From: CALDOK01 sp964481655
GTDB taxonomy: Bacteria; Myxococcota_A; UBA796; JAFGLY01
Assembly (NCBI GenBank): GCA_964481655.1
Contig: CAYZVO010000224.1
Span: 1-15,089 of the forward strand
Reading direction: 5' to 3'
Length of the DNA: 15,089 nucleotides
How positions within the stretch are numbered: position 1 is the first letter of the stretch; each line of letters begins with the position of its first letter. Shown here one piece after another: positions 6,652 to 15,018 of the stretch. The notes below the pieces were generated by a model, which was given only the letters and a program-made list of their open reading frames with translations, ran no database searches and was not told where the DNA came from. The position numbers and the translations under genes are program-made.

Positions 6652-7806
6652 CTACGACAGATCAAGAGCCTTGAGCTTCTTGGTGTAGTAGTCGTCTTCG
6701 ACGAACCACTGCTCCCAGTCACCGCGGGCGACGGCCTCGACGGTGGCGCGCACGGTGGAGATCTCCACCAGCTTGGGGCAGACGGCGCGGAGCAGCGCCA
6801 GGTGCAGGTGCTGGGCCAGGCGCGGGGCGGCGGCGACCAGGGCCGGCACGGACGCGATCTCGATCTCCAGCAGCTCGCAGGCGGTGGAGGCCAGCACGGT
6901 GCCGGTGCGGGCGCCGGGGTTGAGGAAGGCCATCTCGCCCAGCAGGGTGTGGACCGGCCGGTGGTGGTTGGCCACCCAGCCGTGGACCAGCTCGCCGTCG
7001 CGCTTGCGGATGTTGGCGATGCCCCGGGAGAGGACGAACAGGGACTCGCCCAGCTCGCCTTCGGCCAGGATGCCGCGCTTCGAGGGGACCTTGACCAGGG
7101 TGAAGAGCTTGGCCACGTCGTCGGTGACCTCGTCCTTCTCCCACTCGAAGCAGCGCAGGGCCTGCAGCCGCTCGCGGATCAGCTTGACGCTCTTCGCGCC
7201 CTTCGAGACGGTGCGGCGCTCGATGTCGGCCAGGGCGAAGTCCGGGGCGAGCATGTGAGCGGCCTGCTCGTCCTGCCCGGCCTTGACCTCCATCCCGATG
7301 GGGTAGGCTTCGTCGTGCATCCACAGGCTGCGGCCGATCTTGTCGGCGGCGTTCTGGGCGCACCAGCGCACCAGGGCGTTGGCCAGGCCCGGGTGGACCT
7401 GCATCAGCTCCGCCAGTTGGTCCCGTCCGATGGCCAGGACCTTCATGGGGCCGGTGGCCTTGACCGTGGCGGTGCGCGGGGTGCGCATGACCAGGCCGAT
7501 CTCGCCCAGGACGTCGAGCTCCTTCGAGCGACCCACCAGCTGGGGCTCGCCGGGGCGGCCGTCCACGGTGGTGGGGCTGACCAGGGCGTCGGCGGTGCCT
7601 TCCACGATGATCATGACGCTGTCGACGTCGGGGGAGGCTTCCTCGATCAGGACGTCGCCCTCGGCGTAATCGCGGGCTTCGAAGTACGCCGCGACCCGCT
7701 CGAGCGTGTCGGCGGGAAGCGGCAGATCGAGCAGCGCGCGCTGGATGTCGTCGCGCTGGGACAGCTGGGCCAGGAGGTTGTCGAGGCGCTGGCTGATCGG
7801 CTCCAT
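6652..7806 (-). CDS. Protein with two cyclic-nucleotide-binding (CNB) domains
   Basis: This 384-residue soluble protein carries two CRP-like CNB domains and no recognisable output domain. The first domain (about 25-150) has the phosphate-binding cassette LGEIGLVMRTPRTATVKA, with G101-E102 and R111-T112. The second (about 215-345) has LGEMAFLNPGARTGTVLA, with G290-E291 and R300-T301. Both cassettes keep the Glu and Arg that normally hold the ribose and cyclic phosphate of cAMP or cGMP, so both sites may bind ligand. There is no helix-turn-helix, kinase or membrane segment; the C-terminal 40 residues are charged and helical. It could be a regulatory subunit that acts on a partner. The start is well supported by AGGAG five bases upstream. 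It lies 53 bases after the preceding gene and is probably in the same operon. Confidence 0.85.
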   Translation of the reverse strand: MEPISQRLDNLLAQLSQRDDIQRALLDLPLPADTLERVAAYFEARDYAEGDVLIEEASPDVDSVMIIVEGTADALVSPTTVDGRPGEPQLVGRSKELDVLGEIGLVMRTPRTATVKATGPMKVLAIGRDQLAELMQVHPGLANALVRWCAQNAADKIGRSLWMHDEAYPIGMEVKAGQDEQAAHMLAPDFALADIERRTVSKGAKSVKLIRERLQALRCFEWEKDEVTDDVAKLFTLVKVPSKRGILAEGELGESLFVLSRGIANIRKRDGELVHGWVANHHRPVHTLLGEMAFLNPGARTGTVLASTACELLEIEIASVPALVAAAPRLAQHLHLALLRAVCPKLVEISTVRATVEAVARGDWEQWFVEDDYYTKKLKALDLS

Positions 7807-7859
7807 GGATGCTCCTGTCGGGCCTTTCGATGACCTATCGGTGCGAAGAGGACAAACTA

Positions 7860-8879
7860 TCAGGAATTATCGGCTGTCCCCAGTAGAGCCTGTAACCAGG
7901 CCCGAAATGCTGTGGTCTCGAGCACCGGGGCGAGCTGCTCCTGCAGCCATCCGCGCCAGGTCTCGCGCCACGTATCTTCGAGGGACAGCGCCTCGAGCTG
8001 GTCGCCGAGGGTCAGCTCACGCCAGGGCGCGATGGCCTGCTCGACCAGCTCGGTGAGCTCGTCCTCGAGGCTGTCGCGCTTCGCCAGGGCCCGGACGGCC
8101 CGGGCGGTGGCGGTGACGGCGCGCTGGGGCTCCAGCTTGCGCGCTTCCACGGCGAAGGCCTCGAGCTCCGTGTCCAGCACGACCCGCATCCCGTAGGCGC
8201 GCCAGTCGCCCATGGTCTCGGCGCGCTCCGGGGCGGTGAGCAGGGTGGCGACCTGGCCCAGCACCGCGCTGATGACGGTGGAGACGAACTCGCCGACGCG
8301 CTGGTCGAGCTGGGCCTCGATCTCCGAACCGACCACGGAGACCACCCCGGTGCCGATGTCCTTGATGCGAGACAGGGTGCTGGGCATGGGCACGCGCTTG
8401 CCCAGGCCCGTGCGCAGCCGCTTGGTGGGCTCGAGGCTGCGCATCTTCTTGGCGAAGCGCACCAGGGTGGCGTGCAGGACCTCTTGGATGAGGCTGTGCA
8501 TGGCGTGGTGGTCGAGCAGCCGCAGCACCAGATCCCGATCCGGGAGGTAGGGTTCGGCCAGCAGCTCCTCGATGGGCGCGGTGAGCTCTTCGGGGATGTG
8601 CTTCCGGAGGGTCTCCCCCGGTGGGTAGGCCCGTCCGCTGTCGTCCGGCAGGATGGTCTGGTTCAGCAGGGTGTCGAGCTGGCGCTCCAGCCAGGGCTCG
8701 AGCTGGTCGGAGGCGGCGGCCTGCTGCACGAAGACCACAGCCCGCTGGGCCACGAAGCGAGGGGAGACCAGATCGGACACCGGGCGGGCGAGCAATTCGT
8801 CGAGGCACAGGTCGATCAGGGCCTCGAGGGCGCCCGCGCGCAGGCGCTCGAGGACGAGCTCGGCGTCGGGCTGGCTCAT
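7860..8879 (-). CDS. Helical protein of unknown function, coupled to the HelD-like ATPase
   Basis: I do not recognise this 339-residue protein. It appears almost entirely alpha-helical and acidic at the N-terminus, with no catalytic motif. A weakly hydrophobic stretch at about 174-215 (GTGVVSVVG, then VSTVISAVLGQVATLL) could be a buried or membrane-associating helix pair. Just before it is a basic segment (KKMRSLEPTKRLRTGLGKR, about 144-162). The C-terminal 70 residues are Trp- and Leu-rich helices. The start ATG overlaps the stop of the HelD-like gene in ATGA, with GGAG five bases upstream, so the two are made together. I infer that it partners with the ATPase; nothing in the sequence gives an activity. 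The longer open frame above 8879 is antiphase reading of the helicase gene. Confidence 0.78.
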   Translation of the reverse strand: MSQPDAELVLERLRAGALEALIDLCLDELLARPVSDLVSPRFVAQRAVVFVQQAAASDQLEPWLERQLDTLLNQTILPDDSGRAYPPGETLRKHIPEELTAPIEELLAEPYLPDRDLVLRLLDHHAMHSLIQEVLHATLVRFAKKMRSLEPTKRLRTGLGKRVPMPSTLSRIKDIGTGVVSVVGSEIEAQLDQRVGEFVSTVISAVLGQVATLLTAPERAETMGDWRAYGMRVVLDTELEAFAVEARKLEPQRAVTATARAVRALAKRDSLEDELTELVEQAIAPWRELTLGDQLEALSLEDTWRETWRGWLQEQLAPVLETTAFRAWLQALLGTADNS

Positions 8880-10990
8880 GGGCTCTCCGGGCTTGGCTGG
8901 TCCAGGATCTGGCGGATCGGGGCGGCGGGGGTGCCGACCGAGGTGAGCCAGAGCTGGTGGATGGCGCGGGTGGCGCCCACGTGCAGCTGGCGTCGGGCCA
9001 GCGCCGTGTCCGGATAGTGGGCGGCCGTGACCTCCACGAGCACGACGTAGTCGAACTCCAGCCCCTTGACGTCCTGGATGGGGGTGATCTCGATGCCGGG
9101 CTCGAAGGTGAAGTCCTGGTCGAGGATCAGGTGCAGTCCCTGCACCTCGGCCCGGTCCAGGCCCCGGTGGTAGAGCCGGGCCGTGGCCGCGTCCGGGGTG
9201 ATCAGCGCCACGTTGGCGTTGGGCTCCGCCCGCAGCAGCCCCCGCAGGGCGTCGCCGAGGAAGGCGACGCAGGCGCCGTGGTCGGTGAAGCGGAACAGCT
9301 CCACCGGCGGGCCGTCCCGCACGGTGCTCGGTGGGGGCTCGTCGTGGGTGTCCCCCAGCAGCTGAAGGCCGAACGACGCGATCTGGTGGGTGGAGCGGTA
9401 GGCCACGCGCAGGGTCTCCACCACGGTGCCCTCGAGGGACAGCTCCTCGAAGAAGCGCTCCCAGCTGGTGAAGCCGGTGCCGTGGAGGATGTGCTGGGCG
9501 GTGTCGCCGGCGATGGTGGCGGAGCGGCCCTTGTCCAGGCAGTCCAGCACCACCCGCACCTCGAGGGCGGAGAAGTCCTGGACCTCGTCGATGACCAGGT
9601 GGGCGTAGCGCAGGCTGCGCTGGCGCCGGGAGCGCAGGGGGCCCACCCGCAGCTGCCAGCAGCGCAGCAGCAGGGCGTCGTCTTCCGGGTCGAGCAGCGC
9701 CTTGTCGTCGCGGGCACCCTCGAGCCAGCCGCGCAGGCCCGAGGCCTGATCCATCATCTGGCGGCCGGCCTGGTCCAGCTGGGCCTCGGAGAAGTCGCCC
9801 GGGTGACTGCGGCCGATCTCGCGGGCCACCGCGGGTCCGTCGGCCAGCAGGCTGATGAAGTCGTCCAGCGCCTCCTTGCCCTTGGAATCGGCGCTGCGGT
9901 TTCGCACGCGCAGGTGGAGGATGCGGGCCAGGGCAGGGTGCAGCTTGATGCGGGACAGGACCGAGGGGGTGTCCTCGCGGACGGTGCGCGGCAGGCGGCC
10001 GAAGTGGCGGATCCGCATCTTGCGGGCCCAGGTCTCCCAGGTGGCGACCAGCACGCCCTCGACCCCCAGCGCCGGGAGCACGTGGGCTACGTAGTTCTTC
10101 AGGGCCTTGCCCCACACCAGGATGATCATGCGGTGGGGGTGGAAGCGCTGGGGTTCGGCGTAGGCCAGGTAGGCGATGCGGTGCAGCGCCACGGTGGTCT
10201 TGCCGCTGCCCGCGCCGCCGCGGATGGCGACCAGGCCGCTGCCGGGAAGGGTGATCAGCTCGAACTGCTCCGGGTCGATCAGCGCCGCGATCTCGGGCAG
10301 GTGCTTGTCGGCACGGTGCTGGCGGCCGGTGCCCAGGCGGGCGGGGCCTTCCTGCACCCGGAAGGCGGAGCCGGCGCCGCCGGCCAGGCGCACCCGGCCC
10401 TGGGCCACGGCGCGCCAGGCTCCCCGGTCCAGCACCCAGCTCTCGCTGTCGCCGTCCACCCGGTGCAGCGCGCCCTCGGCGATGCCCAGGGTGCGGCGGG
10501 CCTCGACCCGACCCTCGAGCAGGACCTCGCCCAGCTGCTCCTCGTACTCCTCACCCTCGCGGTAGCGGTAGAAGATGCCGCTGATCGGCGCGTTGCGCCA
10601 GTCCACGATGCGCAGCCCGTTGTCCAGGCGGGTGGCCCGGCCCAGGAACAGGTCGCGGCGGCCCCGCTGATCCCGAAGGGCCATGTGGGCGAAGTAGGGG
10701 CAGTCCGGATCGACCTGCAGCTCGCCGGCGCGGGCCTGCAGCTGCAACACCCGGTTCGCGAGCTGGTCGTACTGCTGGAAGAGGGACCCGAGGTCTTCCT
10801 TCTTGGCGTTGCTCACCGCGTCGCGCAGCGAGCTCATCTCCGCCAGCGCGTCTCGATCGGTGACGCCGCCGCCCATGGGGTGCTCGAGCAGGGTCTGCCG
10901 GTTGGTGTCCAGCAGGCGTTGCTCTTCGTGAACCACGGCGGGGGTGCCGTCGGCGTGGGGAGCGGGCTGTGGGGTGTGGGGCTTGGACAT
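8876..10990 (-). CDS. HelD-like superfamily 1 ATPase (UvrD/Rep-type motor)
   Basis: This 704-residue protein has all the SF1A motor motifs. Walker A is GGAGSGKTTVALHR (258-271), followed by the AYLAY extension common in HelD. Walker B is LVIDEVQD (465-472), motif III GDTAQH (495-500), motif IV region YRSTHQI (531-537), motif V VKGLEFDYVVL (641-651) and motif VI LHVGATRA (669-676). Ahead of the motor, PYFAHMALRD, FLGRAT and IVDWRNAPISGIFYRY (about 98-143) form the N-terminal signature of HelD proteins. HelD uses ATP to pull stalled or inactive RNA polymerase off DNA; a DNA helicase role is the alternative. An ATG at 10990 begins the protein, with no clear ribosome site; TTG at 11038 in the same frame would add 16 residues. 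The stop is ATGA-coupled to the next gene. Confidence 0.85.
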   Translation of the reverse strand: MSKPHTPQPAPHADGTPAVVHEEQRLLDTNRQTLLEHPMGGGVTDRDALAEMSSLRDAVSNAKKEDLGSLFQQYDQLANRVLQLQARAGELQVDPDCPYFAHMALRDQRGRRDLFLGRATRLDNGLRIVDWRNAPISGIFYRYREGEEYEEQLGEVLLEGRVEARRTLGIAEGALHRVDGDSESWVLDRGAWRAVAQGRVRLAGGAGSAFRVQEGPARLGTGRQHRADKHLPEIAALIDPEQFELITLPGSGLVAIRGGAGSGKTTVALHRIAYLAYAEPQRFHPHRMIILVWGKALKNYVAHVLPALGVEGVLVATWETWARKMRIRHFGRLPRTVREDTPSVLSRIKLHPALARILHLRVRNRSADSKGKEALDDFISLLADGPAVAREIGRSHPGDFSEAQLDQAGRQMMDQASGLRGWLEGARDDKALLDPEDDALLLRCWQLRVGPLRSRRQRSLRYAHLVIDEVQDFSALEVRVVLDCLDKGRSATIAGDTAQHILHGTGFTSWERFFEELSLEGTVVETLRVAYRSTHQIASFGLQLLGDTHDEPPPSTVRDGPPVELFRFTDHGACVAFLGDALRGLLRAEPNANVALITPDAATARLYHRGLDRAEVQGLHLILDQDFTFEPGIEITPIQDVKGLEFDYVVLVEVTAAHYPDTALARRQLHVGATRAIHQLWLTSVGTPAAPIRQILDQPSPESP

Positions 10991-11121
10991 CTCGCGGGGG
11001 GGGCCAGGGTGCTGCGGGCTGGCCCGATCCCACAGCAATAGAGCCTAAGCGCCCCATTGTCGAGCCCCCCGCGGCTCATGGGCCGGGGAGGCGGGTTTCG
11101 ACGGGGATCTCCACGCAAACG

Positions 11122-11161
11122 AAAGCCGGGGGCCCCCGCGGGGCCCCCCCCGCCGGTTTTT
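11122..11161. terminator. Strong GC hairpin with flanking A and T runs, probable intrinsic terminator
   Basis: Perfect 9-base arms (11128-11136 and 11140-11148, GGGGGCCCC against GGGGCCCCC) enclose a 3-base loop. On the + strand it is preceded by AAAG and ends in TTTTT (11157-11161). On the minus strand the hairpin is followed by TTTCGTTT. It could therefore stop transcription arriving from pilA, or in either direction. The run of eight Cs may be miscounted. Confidence 0.55.
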
Positions 11162-11202
11162 GCCAAAAAGGGGTAATAATAAAAAACAGACACCCCCGCC
11201 CC

Positions 11203-11212
11203 NNNNNNNNNN
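11203..11212. other. Assembly gap (10 Ns)
   Basis: Ten undetermined bases sit between CCCCGCCCC and GGGTGTTG. Ten Ns is a usual placeholder, so the real distance, and any gene in it, is unknown. The gap lies next to a very GC-rich hairpin, a common cause of coverage loss. Confidence 0.95.
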
Positions 11213-11252
11213 GGGTGTTGCGCGGGTTTTCTCAACTAAAACTAACGCGGGG

Positions 11253-11266
11253 GGCACGTGCGTGCC
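11253..11266 (-). terminator. Small hairpin after pilA, possible terminator
   Basis: On the minus strand, GGCAC and GTGCC (loop GCAC) form a 5-base stem beginning 28 bases after the pilA stop. A T-rich run, TTAGTTTTAGTTG, follows a few bases later. The stem is short and the T-run is interrupted, so this is a weak call; the bigger hairpin beyond the gap may be the real terminator. Confidence 0.3.
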
Positions 11267-11294
11267 GCCGGCTCGTTGGTTCGCCAGTCTGGGT

Positions 11295-11732
11295 CTAGTA
11301 GACCTGCAGGTCCGCGGCGTCCAGGGTCGCGGAGATGGACTTGGTGGCGGTGTAGGTGGCGTTGACGCCGTCACCGTCCACGTCGCAGATGCCGGTCACC
11401 AGGAAGTCGGTGTTGGTGGAGCTGGTGACCTTGTACTGGCCACGGACGTTACCGGAGGGCTCCCAGCCCAGGGTGTCGAAGCCGGAGCCGGTGGTCCAGG
11501 TCGCGGCGGTCTTGCCGGGGATGGTCGCGGGGGCGGCGGTGACATCCATAAAGGCGTCGAAGGCGGCCTCGTAGGCGATCTCAGCAGTCTTGATGCCGTC
11601 CACGTTGGGCGGAATCTCAGCGCGCTTGGCGCGGTACTGCATATCGACGAAGTTCGGGATGGCGATCGCGGCGAGGATGCCGATGATGGCGACGACGATC
11701 ATGAGCTCGACGAGGGTGAAGCCCTTCTTCAT
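11295..11732 (-). CDS. pilA: Type IV pilin, PilA-like major pilin
   Basis: This 145-residue prepilin has the class III signal MKKG cut before Phe5, FTLVE with the conserved Glu at mature position 5, and a hydrophobic helix MIVVAIIGILAAIAIPNF (11-28). PilD-type peptidase would cleave and methylate it, and subunits would polymerise into the pilus fibre. The C-terminal head has CDVDGDGV (116-123), a D-x-D-x-D-G pattern that could bind calcium, and only one cysteine, so it lacks the C-terminal disulfide loop of Pseudomonas/Neisseria pilins. A GGAG lies eight bases before the ATG. The position directly after pilR and the sigma-54 promoter upstream match PilA in M. xanthus. A minor pilin or type II pseudopilin is the alternative, but the context favours the major pilin. 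Confidence 0.9.
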   Translation of the reverse strand: MKKGFTLVELMIVVAIIGILAAIAIPNFVDMQYRAKRAEIPPNVDGIKTAEIAYEAAFDAFMDVTAAPATIPGKTAATWTTGSGFDTLGWEPSGNVRGQYKVTSSTNTDFLVTGICDVDGDGVNATYTATKSISATLDAADLQVY

Positions 11733-11789
11733 GGTGATTTCTCCGTGTGGGTTTTTTGGGGTGGTTCTCGTAGGACCGCCCGACTCTTC

Positions 11790-11806
11790 ATCAAGATGCG
11801 TGCCAA
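11790..11806 (-). promoter_or_regulatory. Sigma-54 promoter (-24/-12) of pilA
   Basis: On the minus strand the sequence is TTGGCACGCATCTTGAT. This matches TGGCAC-N5-TTGC at every -24 base and in all but the last conserved base of the -12 element (TTGA). Spacing is exact. Transcription would start near 11779, giving a leader of about 47 bases before the pilA ATG. The gene upstream encodes a sigma-54 activator, which fits. Confidence 0.88.
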
Positions 11807-11856
11807 CCTTTTTGGGGACGGAGCAACCTGCGTTTTCGGCTGTGAGGTTCGCTACA

Positions 11857-11915
11857 TGTCAAAAAGCGTCACCGAGACGGTGACATTTTTTGTCAGCTGT
11901 GACACTTCGCGTCAC
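11857..11915. promoter_or_regulatory. Helically phased TGACA/TGTCA array, candidate PilR enhancer
   Basis: Six half-sites related to TGTCA/TGACA are centred near 11859, 11869, 11883, 11893, 11902 and 11912. They form overlapping palindromes: GTCACCGAGACGGTGAC (11868-11884, 7-base arms), TGACATTTTTTGTCA (11881-11895), TGTCAGCTGTGACA (11891-11904) and GTGAC-N7-GTCAC (11899-11915). The array begins about 50 bases upstream of the sigma-54 promoter, where enhancer sites normally lie. As I recall, Pseudomonas PilR sites also contain a TGTC core. Binding by the PilR here is inferred. Confidence 0.65.
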
Positions 11916-11967
11916 GTCGGGCTTCGAGGGTCAACCAGGGGTGCTCGGATCCACCCGAGGGTTTCGC

Positions 11968-13362
<1,395 letters not shown>

Positions 13363-13364
13363 GA

Positions 13365-14999
13365 TCACTCCCGATCGGGGGTGTGCGGCCGCGACGATTG
13401 CTGCTGGCTGCGGGGAAAGTCGAGGACGAAGGTGGTACCCGCTCCGACGCGGGAGCGCACCCCCACCGAGCCACCGTGGGCCCTGGCGAGGCGGTCCACG
13501 TTGGCCAGCCCCAGCCCGGTGCCGCCCTGGCGGGTGGTGTAGAAGGGGTCGAAGACCTTGGCGAGCTCCTCGGCGGAGATGCCGGTGCCTTCGTCGCGAA
13601 CCTCGATGGAGAAGCGCGCCTCGCTGTAGCTCACCATCAGGTGGATGGTGCCGCCCTCGGGCATGGCCTGGGCGGCGTTGAGCAGCAGGTTCCACAGCAC
13701 CTGGCGCAGCTTGTCGGCGTCCACCTCGGCCTGGCCTTCGCTGGCCTCGTCCTCGGCCACGACGATGTCCACCAGCTCCCCGAAGCGGGGGTCGTTGGAG
13801 AAGGACTCGACCACCTCGTCCACGATGGCGGTGACCGAGATCGACTCGATGCGCAGCTCGATGGGCCGCGCGGACTCCAGGAACTCGCCCACCAGATCGT
13901 TCAGGCGCAGGACCTCGCGCTGGGCGATGTCCAGCAGGGGGCCGTCCTGCTCGTCCTTGAGCATCTGGATGGAGCCCGAGAGGCTGGCGAGGGGGTTGCG
14001 GATCTCGTGGGCGATGCCCGCGGCGATGCGGCCGACGCCAGCCAGGCGCTCCTCGCGCTTCTGGTCGGCCTCGTAGCGGCGCAGGGCGGTGACGTCCTCG
14101 AAGACCACCACCTCGCCGCCGGACATGCCCAGGGGGCTGCGGTAGCACAGCAGGGTGAGGGGCTCTTCGGGGCCGCGCAGGGTGATCTCCTGGCCGTCGG
14201 TGTAGCGGCGGAGGCCCGGCAGCACCGCGGCGATGGGGCGGCCCTCGCAGGTGCCCAGCCGGGCCAGGGCGGCGGGGTTGGCGGAGCGGATGGTCCCGCC
14301 ACCGTCGACGGTCAGGATGCCCGACAGCACGCTCTGGACGATGAGGCCGTGCTCTTCCTCGAGGACGCGGGTGGTCTCCTGCTGCTTGGCCAGGGCGGCG
14401 TCGGCCTGCTGGGAGCGGACCGCCAGCTGGTTCGTCAAGAACCCGATGAGCACGAAGCCGAAGACCCGCAGCAGCATGTCCATGTACAGCGACGCGGTGC
14501 CGGCCCCGGTCAGGGGGTGGTCGGCCACGAACCAGGCCACCATGAAGGTCGACGCCACGAAGGCCAGGGCGTTGACCGCCGTGATCATCAGGCCCGCTCG
14601 CCTCCGCGGGACCAGGATGGCCGCGGCGACGATGTTCATGAAGTACAGGATGAAGAAGACGGAGTGCAGCCCGCCGGTGAGCTGGACGAAGATCGTGACC
14701 AGCAGCGAGTCGAACAGCAGCTGGGTCAGCACGAAGCCGCGGTTCTCGCCGTAGCGCCGCACCATGGCGGCGCTGATCCCCATGAACATGAAGGTGACGC
14801 CCGCCAGCAGGAACAGGCGGTTCAGGGACAGCAGGGTCTCGGGCTGGCGGAAGACGGCGTAGGCCGCCCACAGGAACAGCACGGAGACCAGCACCAGCCG
14901 GATGAAGATGTACTTGGCCACACCGCCGATGGGCGCGGAGGCGGGGTCGGGCGCCTGAGCGTCGACGCTCTCGGCTTCGATGGCGGGGGCTGAGCTCAT
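13365..14999 (-). CDS. pilS: PilS, membrane sensor histidine kinase
   Basis: From ATG 14999 this is a 544-residue protein. Six hydrophobic segments lie at about 30-50, 61-80, 90-108, 111-130, 137-158 and 171-190, the PilS layout. A short coiled region (about 195-215) and a PAS-like domain (about 217-308) follow. The kinase core has H-box HEIRNPL with phosphoacceptor H331, N-box NLLLNAAQ (437-444), DEGTGIS (469-475), DPFYTTR (484-490) and GTGLGLAN (493-500). In Pseudomonas, PilS senses pilin in the inner membrane and controls PilR; in M. xanthus it acts negatively on pilA. It lies 19 bases after the pilC stop and 2 bases before pilR. I see no good ribosome site at this ATG; the open frame upstream of it is not hydrophobic or motif-bearing and overlaps pilC. 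Confidence 0.92.
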   Translation of the reverse strand: MSSAPAIEAESVDAQAPDPASAPIGGVAKYIFIRLVLVSVLFLWAAYAVFRQPETLLSLNRLFLLAGVTFMFMGISAAMVRRYGENRGFVLTQLLFDSLLVTIFVQLTGGLHSVFFILYFMNIVAAAILVPRRRAGLMITAVNALAFVASTFMVAWFVADHPLTGAGTASLYMDMLLRVFGFVLIGFLTNQLAVRSQQADAALAKQQETTRVLEEEHGLIVQSVLSGILTVDGGGTIRSANPAALARLGTCEGRPIAAVLPGLRRYTDGQEITLRGPEEPLTLLCYRSPLGMSGGEVVVFEDVTALRRYEADQKREERLAGVGRIAAGIAHEIRNPLASLSGSIQMLKDEQDGPLLDIAQREVLRLNDLVGEFLESARPIELRIESISVTAIVDEVVESFSNDPRFGELVDIVVAEDEASEGQAEVDADKLRQVLWNLLLNAAQAMPEGGTIHLMVSYSEARFSIEVRDEGTGISAEELAKVFDPFYTTRQGGTGLGLANVDRLARAHGGSVGVRSRVGAGTTFVLDFPRSQQQSSRPHTPDRE

Positions 15000-15018
15000 G
15001 GTGCCGCGGGGCGGCCGG

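Larger units (their letters stand above)
10991..11294. other. Intergenic region between pilA and the HelD-like gene
   Basis: These 304 bases hold no gene I can support. They contain a GC-rich hairpin (11128-11148), an assembly gap of 10 Ns (11203-11212) flanked by unusually AT-rich, irregular sequence, and a small hairpin 28 bases after the pilA stop. I see no convincing promoter for the HelD-like gene. Homopolymer-rich bases near the gap may be sequencing or assembly error. Confidence 0.7.

Noticed and set aside
2361..6674. Long + strand open frames opposite the sugar and PHP genes (2361-3734, 3259-4935, 4959-6674)
   Set aside because: All are low-complexity shadows of genes with clear family motifs on the minus strand.
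6600..6722. Extension of the PHP lipoprotein through the heptamer repeat
   Set aside because: It overlaps the end of the CNB gene and would bury the lipobox 58 residues into the protein.
8879..10115. Upstream extension of the unknown helical gene to 751 residues
   Set aside because: The extra 412 codons are an out-of-frame reading of the HelD-like gene; the ATG at 8879 has a good ribosome site and an ATGA overlap.
8621..11041. 806-codon open frame on the + strand
   Set aside because: It is the antisense of the HelD-like gene and its neighbour. Its composition (Gly, Gln, His, Val, Ala rich) is the mirror of high-GC third positions, and it has no motif or ribosome site.
11944..11959. Hairpin CTCGG/CCGAG just after the pilR stop
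   Set aside because: The stem is only 5 bases and no T-run follows, so it is not a credible terminator.
13363..14871. Upstream extension of PilR to 967 residues
   Set aside because: The extension is an out-of-frame reading of pilS, Arg/Pro/Gly rich; the receiver domain starts normally at 13362.
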